Shown here piece by piece: positions 1 to 6,793 of a stretch of 6,807 bases of DNA. Position 1 is the stretch's first letter, and every line of letters begins with the position of its first letter. The stretch covers positions 1-6,807 of the forward strand of contig CAJPOH010000049.1 of the NCBI GenBank assembly GCA_905372205.1, in the 5' to 3' direction. The position numbers and the translations under genes were made by a program. This stretch comes from an uncultured Treponema sp. Lineage in GTDB: Bacteria > Spirochaetota > Spirochaetia > Treponematales > Treponemataceae. Below the pieces are notes generated by a model. It was not told where the DNA came from. It made no database searches and was given only the letters and a program-made list of their open reading frames with translations.

Positions 1-12
1 CTATCAAATAAT

Positions 13-282
13 TTATTTTCTAAGTCCTAATGTTTGTATAAGACTTCGATATCCTGCAATATCTTTTCTTTGATAATACTTCAAAAGACTCTTTCTATGA
101 CCTACAAGCCCTAAAAGACCACGCCTACTGCTTGCATCTTTTGGATTTTGATTGCAATGCTCTGTAAGCTTTTTAATTCTTTCAGTTAGAATAGCAATTT
201 GAACATTGATATAACCTGTATTTTTTTCGTTTGCACCAAATTCACTAACTATTGATGCTGTTTTTTCTTTTGTAAGTGCCAT
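13..282 (-). CDS. rpsO: 30S ribosomal protein S15
   Basis: S15 is a primary binder of the 16S rRNA central domain and forms a bridge to the 50S subunit. The product is 89 residues, the standard length. Family marks are NTGYINVQIAILTERIKKL at 21-39, His42 and Asp49 of the HCNQNPKDASSRRGLL loop, LVGHRKSLLKYY at 59-70, and the ending YRSLIQTLGLRK. The stretch Tyr-Ile-Asn at 24-26 replaces the usual Ser-x-Glu of the TGSxEVQ motif, a small local divergence. The gene starts 9 nt after ribF with a strong AAGGAG. In many bacteria, including spirochaetes, pnp follows; here only 12 nt remain after the TAA stop and no terminator is seen in them. Confidence 0.97.
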   Translation of the reverse strand: MALTKEKTASIVSEFGANEKNTGYINVQIAILTERIKKLTEHCNQNPKDASSRRGLLGLVGHRKSLLKYYQRKDIAGYRSLIQTLGLRK

Positions 283-287
283 ACCTA

Positions 288-293
288 CTCCTT
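288..293 (-). promoter_or_regulatory. Ribosome binding site of rpsO, overlapping the ribF stop
   Basis: On the minus strand TAAGGAGTAGGTATG joins the ribF TAA stop (294-292), AAGGAG (293-288) and the rpsO ATG (282-280), with a 5-nt spacer. This is the strongest site in the window, as fits a ribosomal protein needed in high amount. The leader is too short, and lies within ribF, for an S15 autoregulatory fold to be recognised by eye. Confidence 0.85.
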
Positions 294-1116
294 AAATAAA
301 TTTTAATCTATCCAAACAAGGCAACACCTTATTTAGTTCCATATTTGCAAAAACCAATCTCAAATAATTTTCATCTAATAAAACAACAGCTTTTTCTTCA
401 AAAGCGGAAGCATTAAAACAAACCGCTCCTTCAAACTTCCCGTCTTTTGGTAATACTTGTAATATATCTCCTCTTCTAAACCTAAGCTCTTTTCCTTCAA
501 TTACACAAGGAGTTAGATCTAAAAGATCAACTGTAAAAGGCTCTCCCAGTAGGGAATTAACATATTCAACATTTCCTTCATATATATAAGTTCTCAACAA
601 ACTAGAACTAACCTTCTGCACTTTTTCACCAATCACCAGTGGTTTTACTGCTTCAAAAACAAAAGAGAATTTGCAAGAAAGACAACGCATATCCTCGATA
701 GAAGAGATGCGATTATATCCAAAATGAAAATCATCTCCCACAACAAGAAACTCAAGATTTAAGTATTTCTTTAGTAGCTCTACAAAATCCTCCGCCTTCA
801 TTTTAGCAAAATTTGAAGAAAAGTCAACTAATATAGCAAAATCAAAACCTAGCCGTATAAGCTTCTCTTTCTTTAATCTCCATGTAGAAATGAGTCCATG
901 CTTTGAAGATGTACTCAACATATAAGCTGGAGGAGTATAAAAGGTAAGAACACCTTTCAACATTCCCTTTGCCTTCTTTTTAAGTTCTTCAAGCAAAGCC
1001 ATGTGCCCTAGGTGAAGTCCATCAAAACCACCTATAGAAATAGCAGAACCTGTCTTAAAAAAACTTGCTTCAAAACTTGGTAACGCATTCCAATCTATTA
1101 CCTTAAAATCACTCAT
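292..1116 (-). CDS. ribF: RibF-family FAD synthetase with short, atypical flavokinase half
   Basis: RibF proteins are usually bifunctional, phosphorylating riboflavin to FMN and adenylylating FMN to FAD. The 274-residue product has a recognisable FMN adenylyltransferase domain. It shows GGFDGLHLGH at 29-38 (the nucleotide-binding HxGH form), LVVGDDFHFG at 124-133, and SSSLLRTYIYEGNVEYVNSLLGEPF at 170-194 matching the family's SSTxIR...LLG segment, except that my reading stops short of a perfect consensus. Beyond residue 195 only about 80 residues remain, where a flavokinase domain is normally about 120. The expected GFPTAN-type motif and the GVYA/NIGxRPT strands are not found. The FMN-adenylylating activity is therefore supported, the kinase activity is not. 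ATG 1116 overlaps the truB end as ATGAGTGA; an AAAGG lies only 2 nt upstream, so translational coupling is likely. The TAA stop lies in the rpsO ribosome binding site. Confidence 0.88.
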   Translation of the reverse strand: MSDFKVIDWNALPSFEASFFKTGSAISIGGFDGLHLGHMALLEELKKKAKGMLKGVLTFYTPPAYMLSTSSKHGLISTWRLKKEKLIRLGFDFAILVDFSSNFAKMKAEDFVELLKKYLNLEFLVVGDDFHFGYNRISSIEDMRCLSCKFSFVFEAVKPLVIGEKVQKVSSSLLRTYIYEGNVEYVNSLLGEPFTVDLLDLTPCVIEGKELRFRRGDILQVLPKDGKFEGAVCFNASAFEEKAVVLLDENYLRLVFANMELNKVLPCLDRLKFI

Positions 1117-2113
1117 TTCCTTTTAATACGCACCTATATCTATACTTTTCCTTACTACACTCAATAACCCCTAAAAGAGAATCAAAAGCAAACACAAAAA
1201 TAGCATCATTTTTTAACTCTACATGTTTTTCCCTATCAAAATCAAAAAACCAGTTTTCTTTGATATCCTTACCACTTACAAAACTTTTCCTAAAATCAGG
1301 TTTTATTTCTAAATATAGAAACCCCAATTGACTACAAAGTTGTTTTGTAAAACTCATCTTATAATCATCTATATTTTTTTTATAAACTACAAAATCTTTT
1401 TTTAAAACCTTTTCAGAACCAAAACTTGGCAACAATTCAAAGCCAAAAGCATCTTTCAAATTGAAATGTCCAATAGCCAAACGCCTTAAAGCCACTAGGT
1501 AAGCTAAAGAACCACAAGCTCTACCAATATCTCTAGCTAGTGATCTCACATAAGTACCTTTAGAACATTTAAGATGAATATGCAAAAACTTTAATCTTTT
1601 ATTCTCACTCACTTCTTGAGGTTTAAAAAACACATCCTCATTCTGAAACTGAACTCCCTTGATAGTTATATCATGTATATGCACCTTACGAGATGATAAA
1701 ACAACTTCCTTTCCACTCCTTGCAATATCCGAAGCACGCTTACCTCCAACATGCAATGCTGAATAGCTTGGTGGAATTTGCATAATATCGCCTAAAAACT
1801 GTGTTAAAACCATCAAAACATCAGAATACAGTGGCAAAGGTTTCTCACAAACAATCAAGCCCTCAGTATCTAAAGTGTCAGTTTCTTTTCCAAAACACAA
1901 AATTGCTTCGTATTCCTTATCTTTTGCTTCTATAAAAGAAGCTAAACGTGTCATCTTGCCTGTAAGCAAAACCAAAAGCCCATCAGCAAAAGAATCAAGA
2001 GTACCTGTATGCCCTACTTTCTTTGTTGAAAGTAGTTTCTTTACAGTCGAAAGAGATGCAAAACTAGTTATTCCACTCATTTTAGCAAAAGGAATAAGAT
2101 AATCACCACTCAT
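1109..2113 (-). CDS. truB: tRNA pseudouridine(55) synthase TruB
   Basis: TruB isomerises U55 in the T-loop of tRNAs to pseudouridine. The 334-residue product carries the active-site motif GHTGTLD at 34-40, with Asp40 as the expected catalytic aspartate. It is followed by SFADGLL instead of the commoner PxAxGLL, a form I associate with spirochaetes. Other family marks are KMSGITSF at 11-18 (Met where most have Pro), the Tyr of DKEYEA at 65-70, QIPPSYSALHVGG at 112-124, and SKGTYVRSLARDIG at 184-197. The region after about 255 is where a PUA-like RNA-binding domain would lie but is poorly conserved by eye. No Shine-Dalgarno sequence is visible before ATG 2113, which lies 10 nt after the rbfA stop, so coupling to rbfA translation is inferred. 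A second in-frame ATG at residue 12 also has none and would cut the TSF strand. The 3' end overlaps ribF by 8 nt. Confidence 0.95.
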   Translation of the reverse strand: MSGDYLIPFAKMSGITSFASLSTVKKLLSTKKVGHTGTLDSFADGLLVLLTGKMTRLASFIEAKDKEYEAILCFGKETDTLDTEGLIVCEKPLPLYSDVLMVLTQFLGDIMQIPPSYSALHVGGKRASDIARSGKEVVLSSRKVHIHDITIKGVQFQNEDVFFKPQEVSENKRLKFLHIHLKCSKGTYVRSLARDIGRACGSLAYLVALRRLAIGHFNLKDAFGFELLPSFGSEKVLKKDFVVYKKNIDDYKMSFTKQLCSQLGFLYLEIKPDFRKSFVSGKDIKENWFFDFDREKHVELKNDAIFVFAFDSLLGVIECSKEKYRYRCVLKGNE

Positions 2114-2123
2114 TTCAGAAAAG

Positions 2124-2513
2124 CTACAACAAATTCAAATTTTCAGAACACTCATCTTCTTCAGGAGAAATATCAAGAGAATCAATGAGCCTGATAATAT
2201 CTTGCCCTTCTTTTATGCTTCTATCATAGATAAAAGAGAATTCAGGTATTTTCCTTATTCGCAACATTTTTGCAAGCGAAGAACGTATAAACCCTTTTGC
2301 ATGTTCCAAACCTGCCACTCCTTGCTTTGTAACATGCTCATCCATAAAACTAGAAACATAAACTTTAGCATAGGCTAAGTCAGAAGAGATAACCACACGA
2401 TTTATAGAAAGAAAAGAATCGACTCGCTTATCTTTTATTCTACGAGAACCAATAAGGCGAGAAATCTCTTCTCTCACTTGTTCTTGCAATCTTTCAATAC
2501 GATGCTCACTCAT
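2124..2513 (-). CDS. rbfA: 30S ribosome-binding factor RbfA
   Basis: RbfA is a small KH-like protein that binds immature 30S subunits and helps 16S rRNA 5'-end maturation. I choose ATG 2513, giving 129 residues, because GGAG at 2522-2519 sits 5 nt upstream. An in-frame GTG at 2519 would add two residues but lies on top of that GGAG. The sequence fits the family: an N-terminal helix (HRIERLQEQVREEISRLI), strands around VVISSDLAYAKVYVS, the helix LEHAKGFIRSSLAKMLRIRKIPEFSF, and the closing DRSIKEGQDIIRLIDSL. A short acidic tail (SPEEDECSE) follows. Length is normal for the family. It sits in its usual place between infB and truB, 15 nt after infB and 10 nt before truB. Recognition is firm. Confidence 0.95.
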   Translation of the reverse strand: MSEHRIERLQEQVREEISRLIGSRRIKDKRVDSFLSINRVVISSDLAYAKVYVSSFMDEHVTKQGVAGLEHAKGFIRSSLAKMLRIRKIPEFSFIYDRSIKEGQDIIRLIDSLDISPEEDECSENLNLL

Positions 2514-2518
2514 TACCA

Positions 2519-2522
2519 CTCC
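2519..2522 (-). promoter_or_regulatory. Ribosome binding site of rbfA
   Basis: GGAG on the minus strand ends 5 nt before ATG 2513 and lies wholly within the 15-nt gap after the infB stop. Its last base is the first base of a GTG that could be mistaken for the start. Confidence 0.8.
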
Positions 2523-2528
2523 AAAAGT

Positions 2529-5309
2529 CTATTCTTCTTTTTTTGATGTTAATTTACGAGCAACTTCTTGAATCTCTATAAATTCCAAATTATCTCCGAT
2601 TGCAATATCATTGAAGTTTTCTAATGATACACCACATTCAAAACCAGAAGCAACTTCTTTCACATCATCCTTAAAGCGTTTTAACGAAGAAATCTTTATA
2701 GAACTTGCGACCACAACATTTTCTCTTATAACACTAACCAAACAAGAACGTTTTATGATGCCATCAAGCACATATACACCTGCAATGTTTCCTACCTTAG
2801 AAACCTTAAATACATTCCTAATCTCAGCATTACCAATAACAACTTCTTTCTTATCAGGAGATAACATCCCTTCCATTGCAAGTTTCATTTCTTCAACTGC
2901 TTGATAAATCACTGTGTATTTTCTAATGTCAACCTTTTCTGTTTCTGCTAAAAGTTTTGCCTTCACAGTTGGTCTAACGTTATAGCCAATTATAATCACA
3001 TTAGAATCGGTAGTAGCTAAAGAAACATCCGATTCATTAATTGCTCCAGCTGAAGCATGAATCACATTCAATCTAACCTCGTTGGTAGAAAGTTTTTCGA
3101 GTGATTGTTTTAAGGCTTCAACAGAACCTTGCACATCAGCTTTAATAATAACTTTTAGCTCTAACACGCCTCCCTCTTGAATTGTCTCATACAGGTTATC
3201 AAGAGTAACTTTCTTAACATTTTGTGCAACTTCAAAACGTTTGAGTTCACACCTCTTGCTAGAGATTTGTCTAGCTAACTTTTCGCTATCAGTAACTTGG
3301 AAAGGATCTCCAGCGTTTGGCATCTCATCAAGACCTAATATTTCAACAGGCATGCTAGGACTAGCTTCAGGAATACGCATACCTCTATCATTAAATATAG
3401 CCCTCACATGACCTGCATAAATACCTGCAACATAAGGATCTCCTTCATGCAAAATACCACGTTGAACAATGATCGTAGCCACTACACCTCGTCCATGATC
3501 AATCTTAGATTCAATAACCTTGCCTTCAGCGTTACAATCATAATTAGCCTTTAATTCCAAAACCTCAGCTTGCAAAAGAATAGCTTCAAGTAAGTCATCA
3601 ATACCTTGTTTTTTGAGTGCAGAAATTTCAACATACATAGTTTTTCCACCCCAATCTTCAGGCATTAAATCTAACTCTGAAAGTCTATTTTTCACCTTAT
3701 CAGGATTAGCTTCAGGTTTATCAATCTTATTTATTGCAACAATTATAGGCACTTTAGCATCTTTTGCGTGGTTTATAGCTTCAATCGTTTGAGGCATAAC
3801 GCCATCATCTGCAGCAACCACAAGAACTACAATATCAGTAACAGCAGCCCCCCTTGCTCTCATCATAGTAAAAGCTTCGTGACCTGGAGTATCGAGGAAT
3901 GTTATAGGTTTTCCATTATAAGAGACAGTATAAGCTCCTATATGCTGTGTTATTCCTCCAAATTCCCCAGCTGCAACATTTGCACTTCTTATTGCATCAA
4001 GAGTTTTAGTCTTTCCATGATCTACGTGTCCCATAACAGTAACAATTGGAGGTCTTTGCTTCAACTGCACCCCTTCATCACTAGCACTTTCTATAATAGT
4101 CTCATCATAAAGAGACACAACCTTTACATTACAACCATAGTCTGAAGCAATAATCTGTGCAGTATCTGAATCTATAGACTGGTTAACAGTTACCATCATT
4201 CCATTTTCCATCAATTTTGCAATAATTTCTGATGATCTAAGATTCATTTTCTTTGCAAGCTCTGATACAGAAATGTTCTCCAAAATTTGAATTTCACTAG
4301 GAACAGCACTAATCTTATCCTTAACCTTTTTCTTTTGTTGAATCTGTTTCTCTTCAAAAAACTCTTCTTCCTTAGATTTTCTTGAATACTCATTTTTCTT
4401 AACAGGTTTAAGTTTTTTAGAATGTTTATTGGTTTCTATTGGAATTGCCTGAGGCACTGGACGTGCTATGTTGTTAGAGAAAGGTTTTCTATTATTTTGA
4501 TTCCTTCCAATTCGATCATGTTCTTGATTTCCAAAACGTCTTCCTTCTCCATTTCTCTGTCCCGAAAAATCTTTTCTATTTTTATCAAATTGTCCACGTC
4601 TCTCACCTGAACGTCCATCAGCACTTCTTCCATCTTGCGTCTTTTTATTTCCATTAAACCTATATTTTTTCGCACCATCACTTAAATTTCCTGCTTTTAT
4701 ATTAGGTCTTTTGTTAAGCTCATCAATACTCACATATTTTTTTGTAGAAGAAACCTCTTGGGTAGCTTCTGTTCTCTTAATAATGCAAGATGGCATAGAA
4801 CTGGTATCTTTTTCAGCAAAATCTTTTTTTGCAGGCATTCTAGTCATCTGAGGACGTTCACTAACTTTAGCTTCAACTTGTACATCTTTAGGTGGTTCAA
4901 CTTTTTTTTCTTTCTTTTTTGAAGAAATAGCCTCAGTTGAAACAGTCTTTTCGATAACAACTTCAGTAGAAGGAACATTGTTTTTTTCTTGCAAAGAATT
5001 TTTTTCAACTTCTTTTTCTTTAATAGGAGGACTATCTTGCACCAAAGATGCCGAATCAGATGCGACTTGTTCCTTACTACGACTACTAACAACACGCACT
5101 TTCTGAGTTTCATTGGAAGTAGAAACTTTTTTACTTGCATCTTTTTCAGAAGCAGTCTTCTTCCGCACTATAACTCGTCTTTTAATCATGGGCTTTATTG
5201 CCTCATCAGACTTACCACCAGTTGCCACATCAGAGCGATTCTCTTTTTGAGATGACTGTTTATTAAGAAGAAAATTAACCTTCTTTTCTTCACCATTTAT
5301 TTCTGTCAT
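2529..5309 (-). CDS. infB: Translation initiation factor IF-2
   Basis: IF2 is the GTPase that brings fMet-tRNA to the 30S subunit and promotes 50S joining. I place the start at ATG 5309 (926 residues), because AGGAG lies 4 nt upstream. A TTG at 5342 would add 11 residues but overlaps nusA and has no such site. Numbering from 5309, residues 1 to about 340 are low-complexity: Lys/Glu/Ser/Val-rich to about 190, then Arg/Gly/Asn/Asp-rich at about 215-279. An IF2_N module lies at about 343-395 (ISVSELAKKMNLRSSEI). The G domain has G1 GHVDHGKT at 427-434, G2 GGITQHIG at 451-458, G3 DTPGHEAF at 473-480, G4 NKID at 527-530 and G5 SAL at 563-565. Domain II and the IF2 domain 3 (VQGSVEAL near 726-733, GAINESDVSLA) follow. 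The fMet-tRNA-binding C2 domain closes the protein (KISSLKRFKDDVKEV, GFECGVSLENF). All GTPase motifs look intact. The TAG stop is 15 nt before the rbfA ATG. Confidence 0.97.
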   Translation of the reverse strand: MTEINGEEKKVNFLLNKQSSQKENRSDVATGGKSDEAIKPMIKRRVIVRKKTASEKDASKKVSTSNETQKVRVVSSRSKEQVASDSASLVQDSPPIKEKEVEKNSLQEKNNVPSTEVVIEKTVSTEAISSKKKEKKVEPPKDVQVEAKVSERPQMTRMPAKKDFAEKDTSSMPSCIIKRTEATQEVSSTKKYVSIDELNKRPNIKAGNLSDGAKKYRFNGNKKTQDGRSADGRSGERRGQFDKNRKDFSGQRNGEGRRFGNQEHDRIGRNQNNRKPFSNNIARPVPQAIPIETNKHSKKLKPVKKNEYSRKSKEEEFFEEKQIQQKKKVKDKISAVPSEIQILENISVSELAKKMNLRSSEIIAKLMENGMMVTVNQSIDSDTAQIIASDYGCNVKVVSLYDETIIESASDEGVQLKQRPPIVTVMGHVDHGKTKTLDAIRSANVAAGEFGGITQHIGAYTVSYNGKPITFLDTPGHEAFTMMRARGAAVTDIVVLVVAADDGVMPQTIEAINHAKDAKVPIIVAINKIDKPEANPDKVKNRLSELDLMPEDWGGKTMYVEISALKKQGIDDLLEAILLQAEVLELKANYDCNAEGKVIESKIDHGRGVVATIIVQRGILHEGDPYVAGIYAGHVRAIFNDRGMRIPEASPSMPVEILGLDEMPNAGDPFQVTDSEKLARQISSKRCELKRFEVAQNVKKVTLDNLYETIQEGGVLELKVIIKADVQGSVEALKQSLEKLSTNEVRLNVIHASAGAINESDVSLATTDSNVIIIGYNVRPTVKAKLLAETEKVDIRKYTVIYQAVEEMKLAMEGMLSPDKKEVVIGNAEIRNVFKVSKVGNIAGVYVLDGIIKRSCLVSVIRENVVVASSIKISSLKRFKDDVKEVASGFECGVSLENFNDIAIGDNLEFIEIQEVARKLTSKKEE

Positions 5310-5313
5310 AGCT

Positions 5314-5318
5314 CTCCT
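5314..5318 (-). promoter_or_regulatory. Ribosome binding site of infB, overlapping the nusA stop
   Basis: On the minus strand TAGGAGAGCTATG joins the nusA TAG stop (5319-5317), the AGGAG (5318-5314) and the infB ATG (5309-5307). The stop codon shares its AG with the Shine-Dalgarno sequence, so ribosomes finishing nusA stand on the infB initiation region. This decides the infB start in favour of ATG 5309. Confidence 0.85.
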
Positions 5319-6777
5319 ATTTATCATCCTCATAATATTCAAATGTCAGTCCCACACCACAATGTGGACATTCAGACATACCAATTTCTATAGGTTCATT
5401 ACATTCAGGGCATCTCAAATCTTCAACTTCTTCTTCCTCAATTTCTTCATCATTTAACTCTTCTTCATCCTCTATTTCAACAGTGTTTGCAATAATATCA
5501 AGTAAAGTTGTAACCATCTCATCTGTCATACCTTCGATCGAACGAATTTGTTCTTCTGTCATATAAATAACATCTTGAATTTCTGTAATTCCACTATTAT
5601 TCAACACTGCAACAATCTCTTCAGTTATGCCTGGTAGCTCATGAATTGCACTTATTACATCAGAATCATCTTCACTAAACAAACTTTCTGCCCTATCAAC
5701 AGCACTACTATATATATCCATTTGTTTGAAATCTTCTTCTGTCTTAACCAAAATATTCCAGTCAACTAACCTGTTAGCAAGTCTAACATTCATACCTTGC
5801 TTTCCAACAGCTAAAGATAATTGCGTAGGATTAACTATTGCCACAGCAGATCTTTTTTCTTCATCCACTATCACCACATCATCTACCTCTGCGGGAGATA
5901 AAGCTCTTGCTATGTAGTCCTTAATATTGTCAGTATACTCGATAATATCAATTTTTTCACCACCCAATTCTGCAATTACATGCTGAATTCTAGTCCCCTT
6001 TGGACCTACACAAGAACCTACAGGGTCAACCCCATCTTTAGTTGAAGCCACAATTACCTTAGTTCTATATCCAGCCTCTCTGACAATATTTTTAATCTCA
6101 ATAACTCCATTGTATATTTCTGGCACCTCAAGCTCTAATATGCGTCGTACAAAATCGCTACAAGTTCTCGAAAGTAGGAGTTGAACAATATTTGTGTGCC
6201 TATTTTTTTTCACTTCTTGTATTAGAGCCTTAATTCTATTTTCTTCCCCTGCTCTTCCATCACGACCAAACTTATCGAGAGGAGATTGAAACTTTTTAGG
6301 CAAAAAACCTTCCACCTTACCTAAATCAACAAAGATGTTTCCATTTACCTCTCTATGAAAATATCCTATGATAATCTCCCCTAATTTTGCATTATATTCT
6401 GCATAAAGCGTATCTTTTTGTATTTCTTGCAAACATTGTAAAGCTCTTTGCTTTCCTGCATGAACTGCCATCATCTTAAAGCTTAATGGGTCAATTTCTA
6501 TTGTAAGTTCATCCCCAATCTCTGCCATATCTGTATATTTTGTAGCTTCTTTTAATGAAATCTCAAAAGTAGGTTCTTTTACCTTTTCAACTATATTCTT
6601 TCGTGAAAACATTACAACACTACCATCATCAGTTTTGAACGTAACATTACTGTCTGTTCCATATTGCTTTTTATAAGCAGCTCTTAATGCTTGTTGCACA
6701 ACATATATCACTAAATCATCATCCAAGCCTTTTTCTAGGGCAAACGCTTTCAAGCTCTCACTCATACTATCAGCCAT
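5317..6777 (-). CDS. nusA: Transcription termination/antitermination factor NusA with C-terminal zinc ribbon
   Basis: NusA binds RNA polymerase and nascent RNA in the cytoplasm, modulating pausing, termination and rRNA antitermination. The 486-residue product shows the family order. An N-terminal polymerase-binding domain spans about 1-125. An S1 domain follows at about 130-205 (GEIIIGYF, FVDLGKVEGFLP). KH1 lies at about 235-300, with GPKG at 258-261 and GEKIDIIEY after it. KH2 lies at about 300-350, with GKQGMNVRLANRL at 325-337. A helix-hairpin-helix type segment at about 372-430 (ELPGITEEIVAVL, IRSIEGMTDEMV) is followed by an acidic linker at 433-453. The last 30 residues carry CPEC at 456-459 and CPHC at 470-473, a CX2C-X10-CX2C zinc ribbon that ordinary NusA lacks. 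The ATG at 6777 follows AAGGAG with a rather long 10-nt spacer; no better in-frame start is visible. The TAG stop lies inside the infB ribosome binding site. Identity is certain; the role of the ribbon is unknown. Confidence 0.97.
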   Translation of the reverse strand: MADSMSESLKAFALEKGLDDDLVIYVVQQALRAAYKKQYGTDSNVTFKTDDGSVVMFSRKNIVEKVKEPTFEISLKEATKYTDMAEIGDELTIEIDPLSFKMMAVHAGKQRALQCLQEIQKDTLYAEYNAKLGEIIIGYFHREVNGNIFVDLGKVEGFLPKKFQSPLDKFGRDGRAGEENRIKALIQEVKKNRHTNIVQLLLSRTCSDFVRRILELEVPEIYNGVIEIKNIVREAGYRTKVIVASTKDGVDPVGSCVGPKGTRIQHVIAELGGEKIDIIEYTDNIKDYIARALSPAEVDDVVIVDEEKRSAVAIVNPTQLSLAVGKQGMNVRLANRLVDWNILVKTEEDFKQMDIYSSAVDRAESLFSEDDSDVISAIHELPGITEEIVAVLNNSGITEIQDVIYMTEEQIRSIEGMTDEMVTTLLDIIANTVEIEDEEELNDEEIEEEEVEDLRCPECNEPIEIGMSECPHCGVGLTFEYYEDDK

Positions 6778-6787
6778 GATGTAAATT

Positions 6788-6793
6788 CTCCTT
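6788..6793 (-). promoter_or_regulatory. Ribosome binding site of nusA
   Basis: On the minus strand AAGGAG ends 10 nt before the nusA ATG, a longer spacer than the 4 to 5 nt seen at infB, rbfA and rpsO in this window. A TAA at 6794-6792 overlaps it, which could be the end of an upstream gene (rimP would be expected). Another TAA at 6799-6797 is also possible, and too little upstream sequence is present to decide. Confidence 0.75.

Noticed and set aside
1..12. A terminator or the start of pnp after rpsO.
   Set aside because: Twelve AT-rich bases with no inverted repeat cannot show either.
2514..2519. Starting rbfA at the GTG at 2519.
   Set aside because: The GTG overlaps the GGAG that serves the ATG at 2513, leaving no usable spacer; the family normally begins near the SxHRIER segment.
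3768..4145. A 125-residue plus-strand open frame opposite the IF2 G domain, with shorter ones at 1875-2102, 2611-2904, 4422-4610, 4989-5255 and 5726-5917.
   Set aside because: All are antisense to firmly identified genes, with no recognisable protein motifs or ribosome binding sites.
4844..5140. A Lys/Leu-rich minus-strand reading frame within infB, and a similar one at 4466-4681.
   Set aside because: Both lie in another frame of the low-complexity infB tail, where AAG/AAA-rich codons leave few stops; no domain or ribosome binding site supports them.
5310..5342. Extending infB to a TTG at 5342, giving MNIMRMINRRA before MTEINGEE.
   Set aside because: The extension overlaps the end of nusA and has no Shine-Dalgarno sequence, while ATG 5309 has AGGAG 4 nt upstream.
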